Assembly (NCBI GenBank): GCA_012032555.1
Contig: JAAUSR010000059.1
Coordinates: 1 to 32,838, forward strand
Source of the DNA: Thioploca sp.
GTDB taxonomy: Bacteria; Pseudomonadota; Gammaproteobacteria; Beggiatoales; Beggiatoaceae
DNA: 32,838 bases
Direction of reading: 5' to 3'
Below, in pieces: positions 10,101 to 17,924 of the stretch. Position 1 is the first letter of the stretch; each line of letters opens with the position of its first letter. The notes beneath the pieces were generated by a model. The model was given only the letters and a program-made list of their open reading frames with translations, made no database searches and was not told the DNA's origin. Made by a program: the position numbers and the translations under genes.

Positions 10101-13100
10101 CGAAAGTCGTTTTGCGAGTATCACTTTCTCCATACTGCCCGGCATAATAATATTTGCCATAATTGAGCACTGACCCCATTTCCCACATCGGTTTATCAAA
10201 GGGCGTGCCGGTTGCCGTATATGACTTAACAAAATCAGGCCAAATGGCATCCATTAATCCCCAAATAAGGCGATCATTGTGACCGCTATAAGAAACCCGA
10301 GTGGCGGCAATCACTCCAACTGCTCCACCATTAGGATTTCGTTCCCACGCTTCCGAGAAATAGATAGGGAGAGCACTATCATTGGTTCCACTATTATCGG
10401 TTTCATTATCAAACCAACCGGTTCGACAATTGATACTCCAAACAACCGGTAGTTTATTGCCGTTAGTTAAGGCTTGGACATCATTGGTGGTATATTGGGG
10501 ATTAACCCAGCCCCAGTTGTCCCCATGGTCTCGATGGATTACCAAAAATCTGCCTTCATTAATTTTCTCTGTTATCTGCTGTGCATTACCATTCCATGGA
10601 AAGCCAGAGTCGCGGCGCAGATAATTCGGTATAGAATCGCCTTGGTCACCGGCTGGACCACCACTAAAACTCCACAATGCATTACTCCAATGGGTTGGAG
10701 TGATAGCCGGTTCGGTAACATAAATACGATCGACTTGATATTGATTCAGATAATTGGGATCAGAAAGATAAATAGCAATATCTTCTATGGTTTGGGTAAA
10801 TCTGCGGTTAGCCTGTCCATCTCCAGCTTGACAAGGTTGGTAGTCACAATCTTGAAAGTAAGCCGCTAGAGCTACTTTTTGGTAAAAGTCGCTGCCAGCA
10901 ATGGGATTTTTTTCATATTCAATGATATTATTAACTCTGGTTCTCGCTTCAGTAAGTGTGTCAACTGAAAGCCTTCCGAGACTAATATCAGGAAAATAAT
11001 CATTACCATCGACGGTGGCATAATACAGATCGGTACCAATATAGCCTTCACATCCGCCGCAATAGTCATTATAGGGATGCCAAGTCTCATAGTAAGGAGA
11101 AATAAATTCAGCATCACCAATAAGCAAAACATAAGTCGGTGGCGGATTCCAATTATTATAAGCCGTTTGGATAAAATTCTGAATCTGAACCGCTGTATTA
11201 CCCGTTTCAATGGTGGTTTTAACAATAGTTTCAATTCCCTTTTTCATTTTCCATTTAGCTAATGTATTAGCCGCTTCAAAAAATTCTGGATGGGTGATAA
11301 TAAGTAAAGAATTACCTTGTTCATAAGCTACTTCAGCCAGTGGAACTGCAGAAGCAGATGACGCTACTGCTGGGATATTCAATAATAATTTATTAAAAAT
11401 TGGTTCAAAAGCTGGGCTACGAAGCCGTTGATTTTTAATAAAGTAATTCTTACCACCTTGAAAAGAAACCCGAAGATGAATTTTAGAATAAACGCGTAAG
11501 GTTTGTGTAGCAGGATTAAATTGGACTGGAAATAATCGTAAAATGACAACCGATTGACCCCGAATTACCGCTGGACCTTCTAATTTAACCACTTCTGCGG
11601 GATAAAATTCATCACGGGCATAGAGATCTTTATTGAGGGTAAAAGGTGGTGGTGATGCATCCTCTAGATCAGCGGCGGGTGGTTGTGCCGGATAGACCCA
11701 ATATCCGGTTAATTCATCATAATGAGGTTCGAGCATTTCAACCTGGGCTTGAGCACCCACCGGGATTGCAATAAAATGACTCAGCATCGGCACTTGCGGC
11801 TTGCCTTCTTCCGTCGTCATCCCACCTTTAGGGATGTTCAATTGCTGATAGAGGTTGCCATCGTCGGCTACTTTATCAATCACATCCATCCCGGGCACAT
11901 CAATATTAATAGTCATTCCTTGTAAATTAGAGAAAGGTGTAGCTGTTCTTGGTGGCATTCCACTACTGGTAGCTAGATTAGTCATATCAAGTGGTACCCA
12001 CTGACCATCAAAATTTATCTTCACAAAAACCGCGTCACATTGCTTATCTTTGTCGATTATCACTTGACCATTTGGATCACAATCACCTTGCCATTGTTCA
12101 AATTGCCAATTCGTTTCTGGCATGGCCGTGAGAGTAACTGAGGTATTTGTAGCAAAAACAGCTTGACATTGATTACTACAATCAATCCCCGCTGGTGTAC
12201 TGATAATTTTACCTTGACCCATTGTGGTTACATTTAAAGAAAATGATGTTGCCAAGGGTGGCGTTACCGGCGTTGGTATTACTGGGGGTGGTGTTACCGG
12301 CGGTGGAGTTACTGATGGTGGTGTTACCGGCGGTGGAGGTGCCGTGCTATCGGTAGTCGTTGCAGATACTTCTGTACTGAAGTCACTGGTTAAATTATTT
12401 TGCTGAAAATTATGTGTAGGGGTATAAGTTTGCACCACGAAATAGTAAGTGGTATTCGGTGATAAATTCGTTACTACATAGCTAGTTGCACTCTTGTTAG
12501 GCGTAGCTGATATAGCTGGTGTATAAGGTCCACCGGGAGTGGTAGCATATTGTACCCAATAATAACCGCCATCGTTGGTATACAATATAGGTGTCCAATT
12601 GAGTTGAATACTATCTGCTGATAAAGTGATAGCAGTGATGTTGGTAGGTGGCACAGTTTGCGTTTGTACCCAAGCCTGATTCTTACTATTGAGGAAAGTG
12701 AGCAAAACCGGATCTTGAGTGGTTAATCGATTAAAACTTAATTCTAAATAGTTAAGATTCGTTAAGTTAACCAGTGAAGTTGGAATCAATCCAGTGAATT
12801 GATTACTATGTAAAGAAAAATGTTGTAACTGAGTTAAATTGCCTATCTCATTGGGAATCAAACCCGTAAGCTGATTACCATCTAAATTAAGCTCTTGCAG
12901 CTGGGTCAGAGAACTTAAATTGGGAATCGAACCAGTAAGATGATTGCTGTGTAGATAAAGCATTTGCAAATTGGTTAAAGTACTTAAATTCGGAATCGAA
13001 CCGGTAAGTTGATTATTATAGAAAGAAAGCTCTTGCAAATGAGTTAAAGCCGATAAGTCTGGTATAGAATCAATGAGTTGGTTATCGTCTAGGTAGATCT

Positions 13101-13755
13101 TTTCTAAATGAATCAAATCCATTATACAATTGGGAATCGAACCCGTTCGTTGGTTGTTGCTCAGATTGAGACTTATCAACGAACTCAATTGACATATCCA
13201 TTCTGGAATTGGGCCACTCGTGAATTGGTTATCGCTCAACCAGAGGAGTTGCAAGTTAGTCAAATTGCTTAAACTAGGGATATTACCAGTTAATTGGGTT
13301 TGGTTCAGATCGAGGAATTGCAAAGCAGTTAAACTATTTAGCCAAGTTGGCAGCGGACCGCTTAATTGACTAGAACTCAAATCTAAAAGTCGTAAAGTGG
13401 TTAACAAGCTCAAATCAGGAAACGAACCACTCAGATTTTTTTCTCCTCTATCAATGCCAATGATATGCACACCAATTGGATTCGCTGGGTCACTACAAGA
13501 AATGCCAGCCCAAGTACAAGGTGTATTGGTAATATTCCAATTATTCGTAGCGCTATCAGCCCAACTGGGACCATTAGTGTTGTTATAAAATTCAATTAAA
13601 ACTTCGCATTCAGTTTGGGGAATGTCGGTTACTGCTGTACAATCCGTTGCCGCTAGTACGCTCGGTAGCCAGAATAAATTGAAGATGACAATTGAAAAGA
13701 CAGGCAGTGAGAAGCAAGAAAGAGAGGGTCTTTTCTTACTCCAGTAAGTTATCAT
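7135..13755 (-). CDS. giant secreted LRR - fibronectin III - gingipain-like (C25) cysteine protease
   Basis: 2206 aa. ATG 13755 has AAGGAG nine bases upstream. Signal peptide: residues about 1-35, ending VLA|ATD. Residues about 45-110 are a plant-type LRR cap (EFYNNTNGPSWADS...CTWAGISC). About ten LRRs follow to about 355, with the L.G.IP signature of plant receptors. Next are a fibronectin III domain (about 366-465), a PPVTP linker (about 472-502), a Cys-containing bacterial beta-repeat (about 502-576), a propeptide-like region (to about 810) and a peptidase C25 domain (about 815-1235). The catalytic pair is visible: H1077 in HRDHGD and C1110 in SINCRTG. Their 33-residue gap equals that of RgpB His211/Cys244. 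After an Ig-like domain (about 1240-1320) come Gly/Asn-rich beta-helix-like stretches (about 1330-1720), an NPCBM/NEW3-like domain (about 1750-1840), a second beta-helix-like part (about 1890-2010) and a C-terminal beta domain. I see no type IX sorting domain. Proteolysis of external or surface proteins is inferred. Confidence 0.88.
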   Translation of the reverse strand: MITYWSKKRPSLSCFSLPVFSIVIFNLFWLPSVLAATDCTAVTDIPQTECEVLIEFYNNTNGPSWADSATNNWNITNTPCTWAGISCSDPANPIGVHIIGIDRGEKNLSGSFPDLSLLTTLRLLDLSSSQLSGPLPTWLNSLTALQFLDLNQTQLTGNIPSLSNLTNLQLLWLSDNQFTSGPIPEWICQLSSLISLNLSNNQRTGSIPNCIMDLIHLEKIYLDDNQLIDSIPDLSALTHLQELSFYNNQLTGSIPNLSTLTNLQMLYLHSNHLTGSIPNLSSLTQLQELNLDGNQLTGLIPNEIGNLTQLQHFSLHSNQFTGLIPTSLVNLTNLNYLELSFNRLTTQDPVLLTFLNSKNQAWVQTQTVPPTNITAITLSADSIQLNWTPILYTNDGGYYWVQYATTPGGPYTPAISATPNKSATSYVVTNLSPNTTYYFVVQTYTPTHNFQQNNLTSDFSTEVSATTTDSTAPPPPVTPPSVTPPPVTPPPVIPTPVTPPLATSFSLNVTTMGQGKIISTPAGIDCSNQCQAVFATNTSVTLTAMPETNWQFEQWQGDCDPNGQVIIDKDKQCDAVFVKINFDGQWVPLDMTNLATSSGMPPRTATPFSNLQGMTINIDVPGMDVIDKVADDGNLYQQLNIPKGGMTTEEGKPQVPMLSHFIAIPVGAQAQVEMLEPHYDELTGYWVYPAQPPAADLEDASPPPFTLNKDLYARDEFYPAEVVKLEGPAVIRGQSVVILRLFPVQFNPATQTLRVYSKIHLRVSFQGGKNYFIKNQRLRSPAFEPIFNKLLLNIPAVASSASAVPLAEVAYEQGNSLLIITHPEFFEAANTLAKWKMKKGIETIVKTTIETGNTAVQIQNFIQTAYNNWNPPPTYVLLIGDAEFISPYYETWHPYNDYCGGCEGYIGTDLYYATVDGNDYFPDISLGRLSVDTLTEARTRVNNIIEYEKNPIAGSDFYQKVALAAYFQDCDYQPCQAGDGQANRRFTQTIEDIAIYLSDPNYLNQYQVDRIYVTEPAITPTHWSNALWSFSGGPAGDQGDSIPNYLRRDSGFPWNGNAQQITEKINEGRFLVIHRDHGDNWGWVNPQYTTNDVQALTNGNKLPVVWSINCRTGWFDNETDNSGTNDSALPIYFSEAWERNPNGGAVGVIAATRVSYSGHNDRLIWGLMDAIWPDFVKSYTATGTPFDKPMWEMGSVLNYGKYYYAGQYGESDTRKTTFEIFHWFGDPTMSIWTSEPQPFNNVSHAALLSVGTQLIDVGVNVAGALISITRENNANGEILGRKLSTGGITTVPLSQPVLATDTIHVTITKQNYRPYEGTIVTDPCLAITVRSNESGDGGSVNTWARQVGDEWIIGTKPKLKDNVLIQANHMIEANSIRVKALCIEMGGVLTRQNRGSLVVRAEHIYNAGDILGADGIDGYVPHELEPSAANYIHATPGSNVVINASESITNIGTIKAGRGGDDITHNFFTGDSVKAKAGKGGSISINAKFITNEGIIGPEIAPAYSNKQWLSDGGNGGVGSNAYQMNFECNGRKKPGDSVNSDQYFLGIDGWNYGNTGGGNGGNTTINATNQLVNHGMISSGYGGDARVALNDSKSCVYLATKGKGGNNVMTAPNLENSGVVRAGGDGKAISEPEMMLSGSHMRYEDSQAVLIFGGDNQQLNLRQLSTDAINATETITLATGQGGTVDLMNNNASIFNAPVVRIFSNTVLLEPEKSLQNLTTTRSRIETYSAKILHEVALSSSGIIIGTPVTNQTIDVEILNAGPTADTYTLTVIESQGWLINTLPATVTVNGLERVELSLHVILPATIGAEDTITITATSQSDSNATATTETTLLVVSEAELPPEPEELEAMITIDLAAMNSCPTQGIVNGVCDAQGQILTDLVTDQNTSLAHGTLIGTLNNNGLVSNLTIAPSGLLIGGTVSGSINNQGQMTDFDFVGAEIQGGTLAGTVDNRSLIGGTFKDVHFAPNTHLTGGYLQGNLSGDTNAPALLENLTIQANSQLAYVTLGENVVLVEGVILGEGVKFINASDDPRNLKLEEVIPPPTPTCNTELPLLGITAFNLQGKPLDTLTQVSGGIAVNQGAFQQQITQKLTDSVIVKGQLCPDPEQIGQTAELIVYAEYQPLNSPESKPHYYMLDDQDKILPWDNDLANLVTFRKVVLKATQVVSMYQGQFPAAGRLNIYFGYRLPTSGLLILNRDAITVEINE
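12257..12340 (-). repeat. 15-bp minisatellite coding for a Pro/Thr/Val linker
   Basis: About five imperfect copies of a 15-bp unit (GGTGTTACCGGCGGTGGAG-like on the plus strand) encode PPPVT pentapeptides between the fibronectin and beta-repeat domains. The period is a multiple of three, so copy-number change would alter linker length without frameshift. Confidence 0.75.
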
Positions 13756-14154
13756 AATTAGTTTCTCCTTAAACGTTTTATTTTGAGGTTGTTTTTTAAT
13801 AACCTAGAACCAGGGATTTTAACGGTTACTATACTCTTATTTCCAAGATAACAATTAATAAGTTAGTCTTCCTTTAAAAGAAAAGCAAATCGAGTTAACG
13901 AACATTAGTCTTTAACAAAGATATTATACTGAATTAAACTAGTTATCCGGTATGCAGCCCGTGTAGGGGACATCCTCGGCACCGTAATCAGAACTCAATT
14001 CAATGGTGCGTAAAATACCCCCCAAAGTGCTAAGTATCCATTTATAGGATACTAAGAAATAAACTGAATAAGAACAATATCTTTCGTAGTAAAAATACTG
14101 AAAGACTTCCAGATGTATACTTACATCAAATAGTTAGAAAATAGGAATCTTGAT
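13756..14154. other. divergent promoter region
   Basis: About 400 bp between the giant gene and the coiled-coil gene, which point away from each other, so both promoters should lie here. A hairpin AGTATCC/GGATACT (14033-14039/14047-14053) is the only clear structure. I see no confident -10/-35 pair or operator. Confidence 0.45.
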
Positions 14155-14868
14155 ATGTCAGAACAACAGTTAGACTCGTTAGAAAATGAGTCTATGAGAC
14201 AAATATTACAGACTTGGTTAGAAACATTACCTACCGATTTGAACCAGCGTCATTGTCGTTATCAACTATTAGAAAAATTACTTTATGTCGTTACCTTAAT
14301 AACAATTATTGTAGCCGCTTATGTATTTTACTTAATTTATAAAGTCACTACCGATATGCACTTGATAACGCATTATACCGCAACAGTTGCTCAACAGATT
14401 ACCCCGTTAGTCCAAAATATCCAGGAAATTCAGGTGGAGATAGTTAGTATAAATCACACGATGAGAGCGACTAATGACAATTTACAAAATGTTCACCAAT
14501 CGACTTTACAAATGAATCAATCCTTGGAAAAAATGCGTCTGGCTATGGAACATGTTAAAGATTCAACGTTACAAGTGTCTAAAGATATGAGTAATACCCA
14601 GAAATCTATTTTAAAAGTGTCTCAGGATGTGACTGATATGCAACAATCGATGTTACACGTTTCCAAAAATATCACGAATATCCATCAAGATTTCGAACAA
14701 GTCGTGAAAAATTTAGATAATATGGTACTATCTGTTGATGAAATGAGAGGCAATACCGCTTTGATGAGTCAAGAATTAGGAGTTATGTCAAATGATATGG
14801 GGTTATTATCTCATCAAGTGTCACGTTCATTTCGTACTTTTAATCAAGTAATGCCGATGCCTTGGTAA
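14155..14868 (+). CDS. membrane-anchored coiled-coil protein of unknown function
   Basis: 237 aa with AGGAA seven bases before ATG. About 42 cytoplasm-type residues precede one membrane helix (about residues 43-62). The remaining 170 residues are almost free of Pro and Gly and full of spaced hydrophobic positions, with a loose recurring unit (STLQVSKDMSN.QKS, ILKVSQDVTDMQQS, MLHVSKNITNIHQ). This indicates a long parallel coiled coil extending from the membrane, probably in the periplasm. The tail RSFRTFNQVMPMPW is distinctive and non-coiled. No enzyme motif is visible. A structural or spacer role in the envelope, or a chemoreceptor-like stalk without signalling domain, is possible. I do not recognise a named family. 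Confidence 0.7.
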   Translation: MSEQQLDSLENESMRQILQTWLETLPTDLNQRHCRYQLLEKLLYVVTLITIIVAAYVFYLIYKVTTDMHLITHYTATVAQQITPLVQNIQEIQVEIVSINHTMRATNDNLQNVHQSTLQMNQSLEKMRLAMEHVKDSTLQVSKDMSNTQKSILKVSQDVTDMQQSMLHVSKNITNIHQDFEQVVKNLDNMVLSVDEMRGNTALMSQELGVMSNDMGLLSHQVSRSFRTFNQVMPMPW

Positions 14869-15096
14869 TTAACTAATTAGTAGTTTGTGAATAGATATAT
14901 AGCGCAATGACAACAAGAGGAGGGCGTGTCGTTAACGCACCATTAACCAGAAAATAGCTTATTTTTGTATGTTATGGCCGACGTCTAACGTCGTACCCTA
15001 CCTTTCTAATTCAGAATCAGAATTTGCAAAATTTTAAAATTTTCAGAATAACCTGAGAGGAGTATTCTTATAGTTAAATGACTACCCGCTTGGCGA
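14869..15096. repeat. non-coding stretch with degenerate palindromes
   Basis: This gap has two weak palindromic units: GGCGTGTCGTTAACGCACC near 14935-14953, and GACGTCTAACGTCGTACCCTAC near 14979-15000. Their CCCTAC-type end matches the repeats near 6.9-7.1 kb, so they look like eroded copies of the same class. Confidence 0.4.
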
Positions 15097-15273
15097 GTGG
15101 TCAAAGAACAATTGGCGAAGAGTTTAACTCAAACCTCGACGACATTTTTAGCTTCTATCACCGGTAAACCGCTTTTAAGTGGAGCTTTAAATTATTTAGG
15201 TTCTAATTATTTATATTTAAGGTTTAATTCAATTGATAATTGGTATGACTTACTTAATGGATTAGTTAATTAA
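15097..15273 (+). CDS. possible 58-aa protein or gene remnant
   Basis: GTG at 15097 opens a 58-codon frame (VVKEQLAKSLTQTSTTFLAS, later GSNYLYLRFNSIDNWYDLL) with protein-like composition, including Trp, Tyr and Gly spacing unlike random AT-rich DNA. There is no good ribosome site, so it may be the 3' part of a decayed gene. It ends at the left arm of a hairpin. I do not recognise a family. It could belong with the coiled-coil gene upstream. Confidence 0.3.
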   Translation: MVKEQLAKSLTQTSTTFLASITGKPLLSGALNYLGSNYLYLRFNSIDNWYDLLNGLVN

Positions 15274-15322
15274 ATCCGGTTACTGTCATGAAAAGTTCAT
15301 AAACATTTATTATCACCGGATT
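15273..15322 (+). terminator. nested hairpin before surE
   Basis: The outer arms AATCCGGT (15273-15280) and ACCGGATT (15315-15322) enclose a small inner hairpin ATGAA/TTCAT. There is no clear T-run, so it is either a weak terminator for the small upstream frame or an mRNA structure. Confidence 0.3.
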
Positions 15323-15430
15323 GGTTAAGTCCGGTAAAATGGAAAAAGTAATAACTCAAGGTTACTCATAATTTAACGAGAACTAACCCATTTAACTCTG
15401 ACGCATTTATAGTTTAAATAATTGAATTAA

Positions 15431-16186
15431 ATGAAAATTTTAGTAAGCAATGATGATGGCTATCAAGCACCGGGTATTATTTGCTTAGCAGAAACGTTAC
15501 AACAATTTGCTCAAGTTACGGTAGTTGCACCCGATCGCAATCGGAGTGGTGCTAGTAATTCTCTGACGCTTGAATATCCACTTCGACCACGAAAAGCCGA
15601 CAATGGTTTTATTTATGTCGATGGTACCCCAACTGACTGTGTTCATATTGCCATTACTAGTTTACTGGATGAACAACCTGATATTGTCGTTTCTGGTATT
15701 AATGCTGGCCCCAATTTGGGGGATGATGTCATTTATTCAGGTACTGTCGCCGCAGCGATGGAAGGACGTTTTTTAGGGTTACCGGCTTTAGCGGTTTCTC
15801 TAGCTGGTTCTAAGCCAAGCCATTATCAAACTGCTGCTCAAGTCGTCAAATTTTTATTAGCCCGTTTGCAAACGGATAATTTACCTTTACCAATTGATAC
15901 CATTTTGAATATTAATGTACCCGACTGTTCTTGGGAATCTTTGAAAGGAATGCAAATAACCCGCTTAGGTAGTCGTCACCGCTCGGCAGCGGCAATTAAA
16001 AGTGAAGATCCACAAGGTAATCCAATTTATTGGGTGGGTCCCTCTGGTCCAGAACAAGATGCGGGCCCTGGCACGGATTTTTATGCAATTAATCAATCTA
16101 TTGTTTCTATAACTCCACTTCATGTGGATTTAACGCTTTACTCTATTTTACCCCAATTGCGAGAATGGTTAGAAAAAACGCCATAA
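15431..16186 (+). CDS. surE: 5'/3'-nucleotidase SurE
   Basis: 251 aa, the normal SurE length. SurE is a metal-dependent phosphatase that removes phosphate from nucleoside 5'- and 3'-monophosphates and acts in stationary-phase and stress survival. The N-terminal metal site is [10 protein letters not shown] (N7, D8, D9). [12 protein letters not shown] and [25 protein letters not shown] are the other family signatures, with the metal-binding Asn in the latter. In many proteobacteria surE sits with pcm and nlpD-rpoS; none of these is here. There is no clear Shine-Dalgarno, but the ATG is fixed because the family starts at MKIL. Confidence 0.95.
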   Translation: MKILVSNDDGYQAPGIICLAETLQQFAQVTVVAPDRNRSGASNSLTLEYPLRPRKADNGFIYVDGTPTDCVHIAITSLLDEQPDIVVSGINAGPNLGDDVIYSGTVAAAMEGRFLGLPALAVSLAGSKPSHYQTAAQVVKFLLARLQTDNLPLPIDTILNINVPDCSWESLKGMQITRLGSRHRSAAAIKSEDPQGNPIYWVGPSGPEQDAGPGTDFYAINQSIVSITPLHVDLTLYSILPQLREWLEKTP

Positions 16187-16373
16187 GCGCTTACTTTGAT
16201 TTTATATTATCTTCTACCGACTTTACGAGAATAGTCGATTATTCTAAATTCTCTTCATTGAATAGCTTGCTAATATTATGATAAAGTTTTATTAAATTGA
16301 ATTTAAACCCAACCAACTACTTATTTTTTATCAGTAAGTTTAAAAGTAATCTGTTAACAACCATTTAATCGTT

Positions 16374-17636
16374 ATGAAAACCGCTCTTACCGAAGTCGTT
16401 CAACAAGCCACTTGGGGTAAAGAAGTTAATCAAATTTTACGTGCTTGTGTGCATTGTGGTTTTTGCACAGCCGTTTGTCCCACTTACCAATTACTGGGTA
16501 ATGAATTAGATAGTCCCCGTGGGCGCATTTATCTGATTAAATCCTTTTTAGAAGGTAACCCAGTGGGTTTAGAAACCCAGTGTCATCTCGATAGGTGTTT
16601 AACTTGTCGCGCCTGCGAAACAGCTTGTCCCTCTGGTGTTCAGTACGGACGCTTATTGGATATTGGGCGTAATTTAATAGAAGAGCAGCTATCACGACCC
16701 TTAAAACCACGGTTATGGCGTTGGCTATTGCGGACGGTATTGCCCTATCCCCGGCGTGTTAATACGCTGTTGGATCTGGGACGGTTATTTCATCTCATTT
16801 TACCCAAAATCTTACGCGAAAAAATTCCACCTTTTATTAAAACGGCTAATTGGCCCGTGCCTAATCATATTCGCCATATGATGGTATTAGAAGGTTGTGT
16901 CCAACCCAGTTTGGCACCGACTATCAATGTGGCAACCGCTCGCATTTTAGATAGGTTAGGGATTAGTTTACTTCAAACCTCTGCGGGATGTTGTGGAGCA
17001 CTCCATTACCATTTGGGCGCTCAAGCAGAAGCCTTAAATCAAATGCGACGAATGATTGACGAATGGTGGCCTTTTTTAGAAACTGGTACTGAAGCTATTG
17101 TCATCACCGCAAGTGGTTGTGGTACTTTAGTTAAAGATTATGGTTATTTATTACGTGATGATCCTGAATATGCGGATAAAGCAGCTCGAGTGTCAGAATT
17201 AACTTTTGATATCAGTGAAATTCTTATTAAAGAAAATATTTCTGCGTTACTACCATCAACACCACCCCCCCCCTCAATTAAAAAAGTCGCCCTACACATT
17301 CCTTGTAGTTTACAACATGCACAAAAACAAAATGGTTTAATTGAATCTTTACTGACTCAGTTTGGTTTTGAATTAACTGAAGTAGCCGACAATTCTACCT
17401 GTTGTGGCTCAGCGGGTGCTTATTCAATCCTTTACCCAATGATTTCTCAACCACTACGAGAAAAGAAATTAGCGGTTTTACAGGCCGGTAACCCGCAAAT
17501 CATAGCGACAGCTAATATTGGTTGTCAACTTCATTTACAAGGTCAGTCTCTCATCCCGGTGCGACATTGGATTGAATTAATTGCCGATCGCTTAGACAAT
17601 CGGCTCTTAGTGTGGCAAAAAACAACATATCATTGA
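16374..17636 (+). CDS. glcF: glycolate oxidase iron-sulfur subunit GlcF-like
   Basis: 420 aa. Two ferredoxin-type 4Fe-4S clusters are bound by C25/C28/C31/C35 and C76/C79/C82/C86. Two CCG domains follow (LEGCVQPSL...AGCCGALHYH and IPCSLQHAQ...STCCGSAGAYS). This is the GlcF layout: the subunit passes electrons from the flavin subunits GlcD/GlcE during oxidation of glycolate to glyoxylate toward quinone at the membrane. glcD and glcE are not in the window, so partners must be encoded elsewhere; a lactate-oxidase-like or other CCG role cannot be excluded. A run of nine C at 17265-17273 codes for a Pro stretch in the interdomain linker. Confidence 0.88.
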   Translation: MKTALTEVVQQATWGKEVNQILRACVHCGFCTAVCPTYQLLGNELDSPRGRIYLIKSFLEGNPVGLETQCHLDRCLTCRACETACPSGVQYGRLLDIGRNLIEEQLSRPLKPRLWRWLLRTVLPYPRRVNTLLDLGRLFHLILPKILREKIPPFIKTANWPVPNHIRHMMVLEGCVQPSLAPTINVATARILDRLGISLLQTSAGCCGALHYHLGAQAEALNQMRRMIDEWWPFLETGTEAIVITASGCGTLVKDYGYLLRDDPEYADKAARVSELTFDISEILIKENISALLPSTPPPPSIKKVALHIPCSLQHAQKQNGLIESLLTQFGFELTEVADNSTCCGSAGAYSILYPMISQPLREKKLAVLQAGNPQIIATANIGCQLHLQGQSLIPVRHWIELIADRLDNRLLVWQKTTYH

Positions 17637-17640
17637 AAAA

Positions 17641-17820
17641 ATGAACAACCAAGTACTGGTGCATCCACCTTGGGCGCAACAACGAATCGGTACCTCACCC
17701 AACTTTAAAAAACTGATTAACAGACCGATTTTAGCCATTAGACGTACCGGAAACTTCATTGCGGGCAGCGATTCCTGGGGCGATGCCTCCAACAGATATA
17801 CCTTTGCCTCCGGTTCGTGA
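17641..17820 (+). CDS. doubtful 59-aa ORF after glcF
   Basis: The frame starts 4 bp after the glcF stop and reads MNNQVLVHPPWAQQRIGTSP... to a TGA at 17818-17820. It has no ribosome site and contains no known domain. The opposite strand is also open across most of it. Its VHPPWAQQR.GTSPNF wording is like conceptual translations of dispersed repeats in related genomes as I remember them, so I lean to non-coding repeat DNA. It separates glcF from moaA. Confidence 0.2.
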   Translation: MNNQVLVHPPWAQQRIGTSPNFKKLINRPILAIRRTGNFIAGSDSWGDASNRYTFASGS

Positions 17821-17924
17821 AGTGATGAGAAAGTGATAGGTGGTAAGCTCATTTTGATATATTATGATTAAATCCTCTAAATGAGTTATCATTTATTAAT
17901 AGGTCCAAATGAAGGTTACTTACT

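Noticed and set aside
7360-11262. Several open frames on the plus strand, and others on the minus strand, within the giant LRR-protease gene
   Set aside because: They lie inside a long, domain-rich coding frame, have no ribosome sites and show no domains; they are by-products of the real gene.
14155-14868. Chemoreceptor (MCP) assignment for the coiled-coil protein
   Set aside because: The conserved MCP signalling hairpin motif is absent and the protein ends in a unique tail.
17607-17852. Minus-strand 81-codon frame opposite the region after glcF
   Set aside because: It overlaps the glcF end, has no ribosome site or domain, and competes with an equally weak plus-strand frame.
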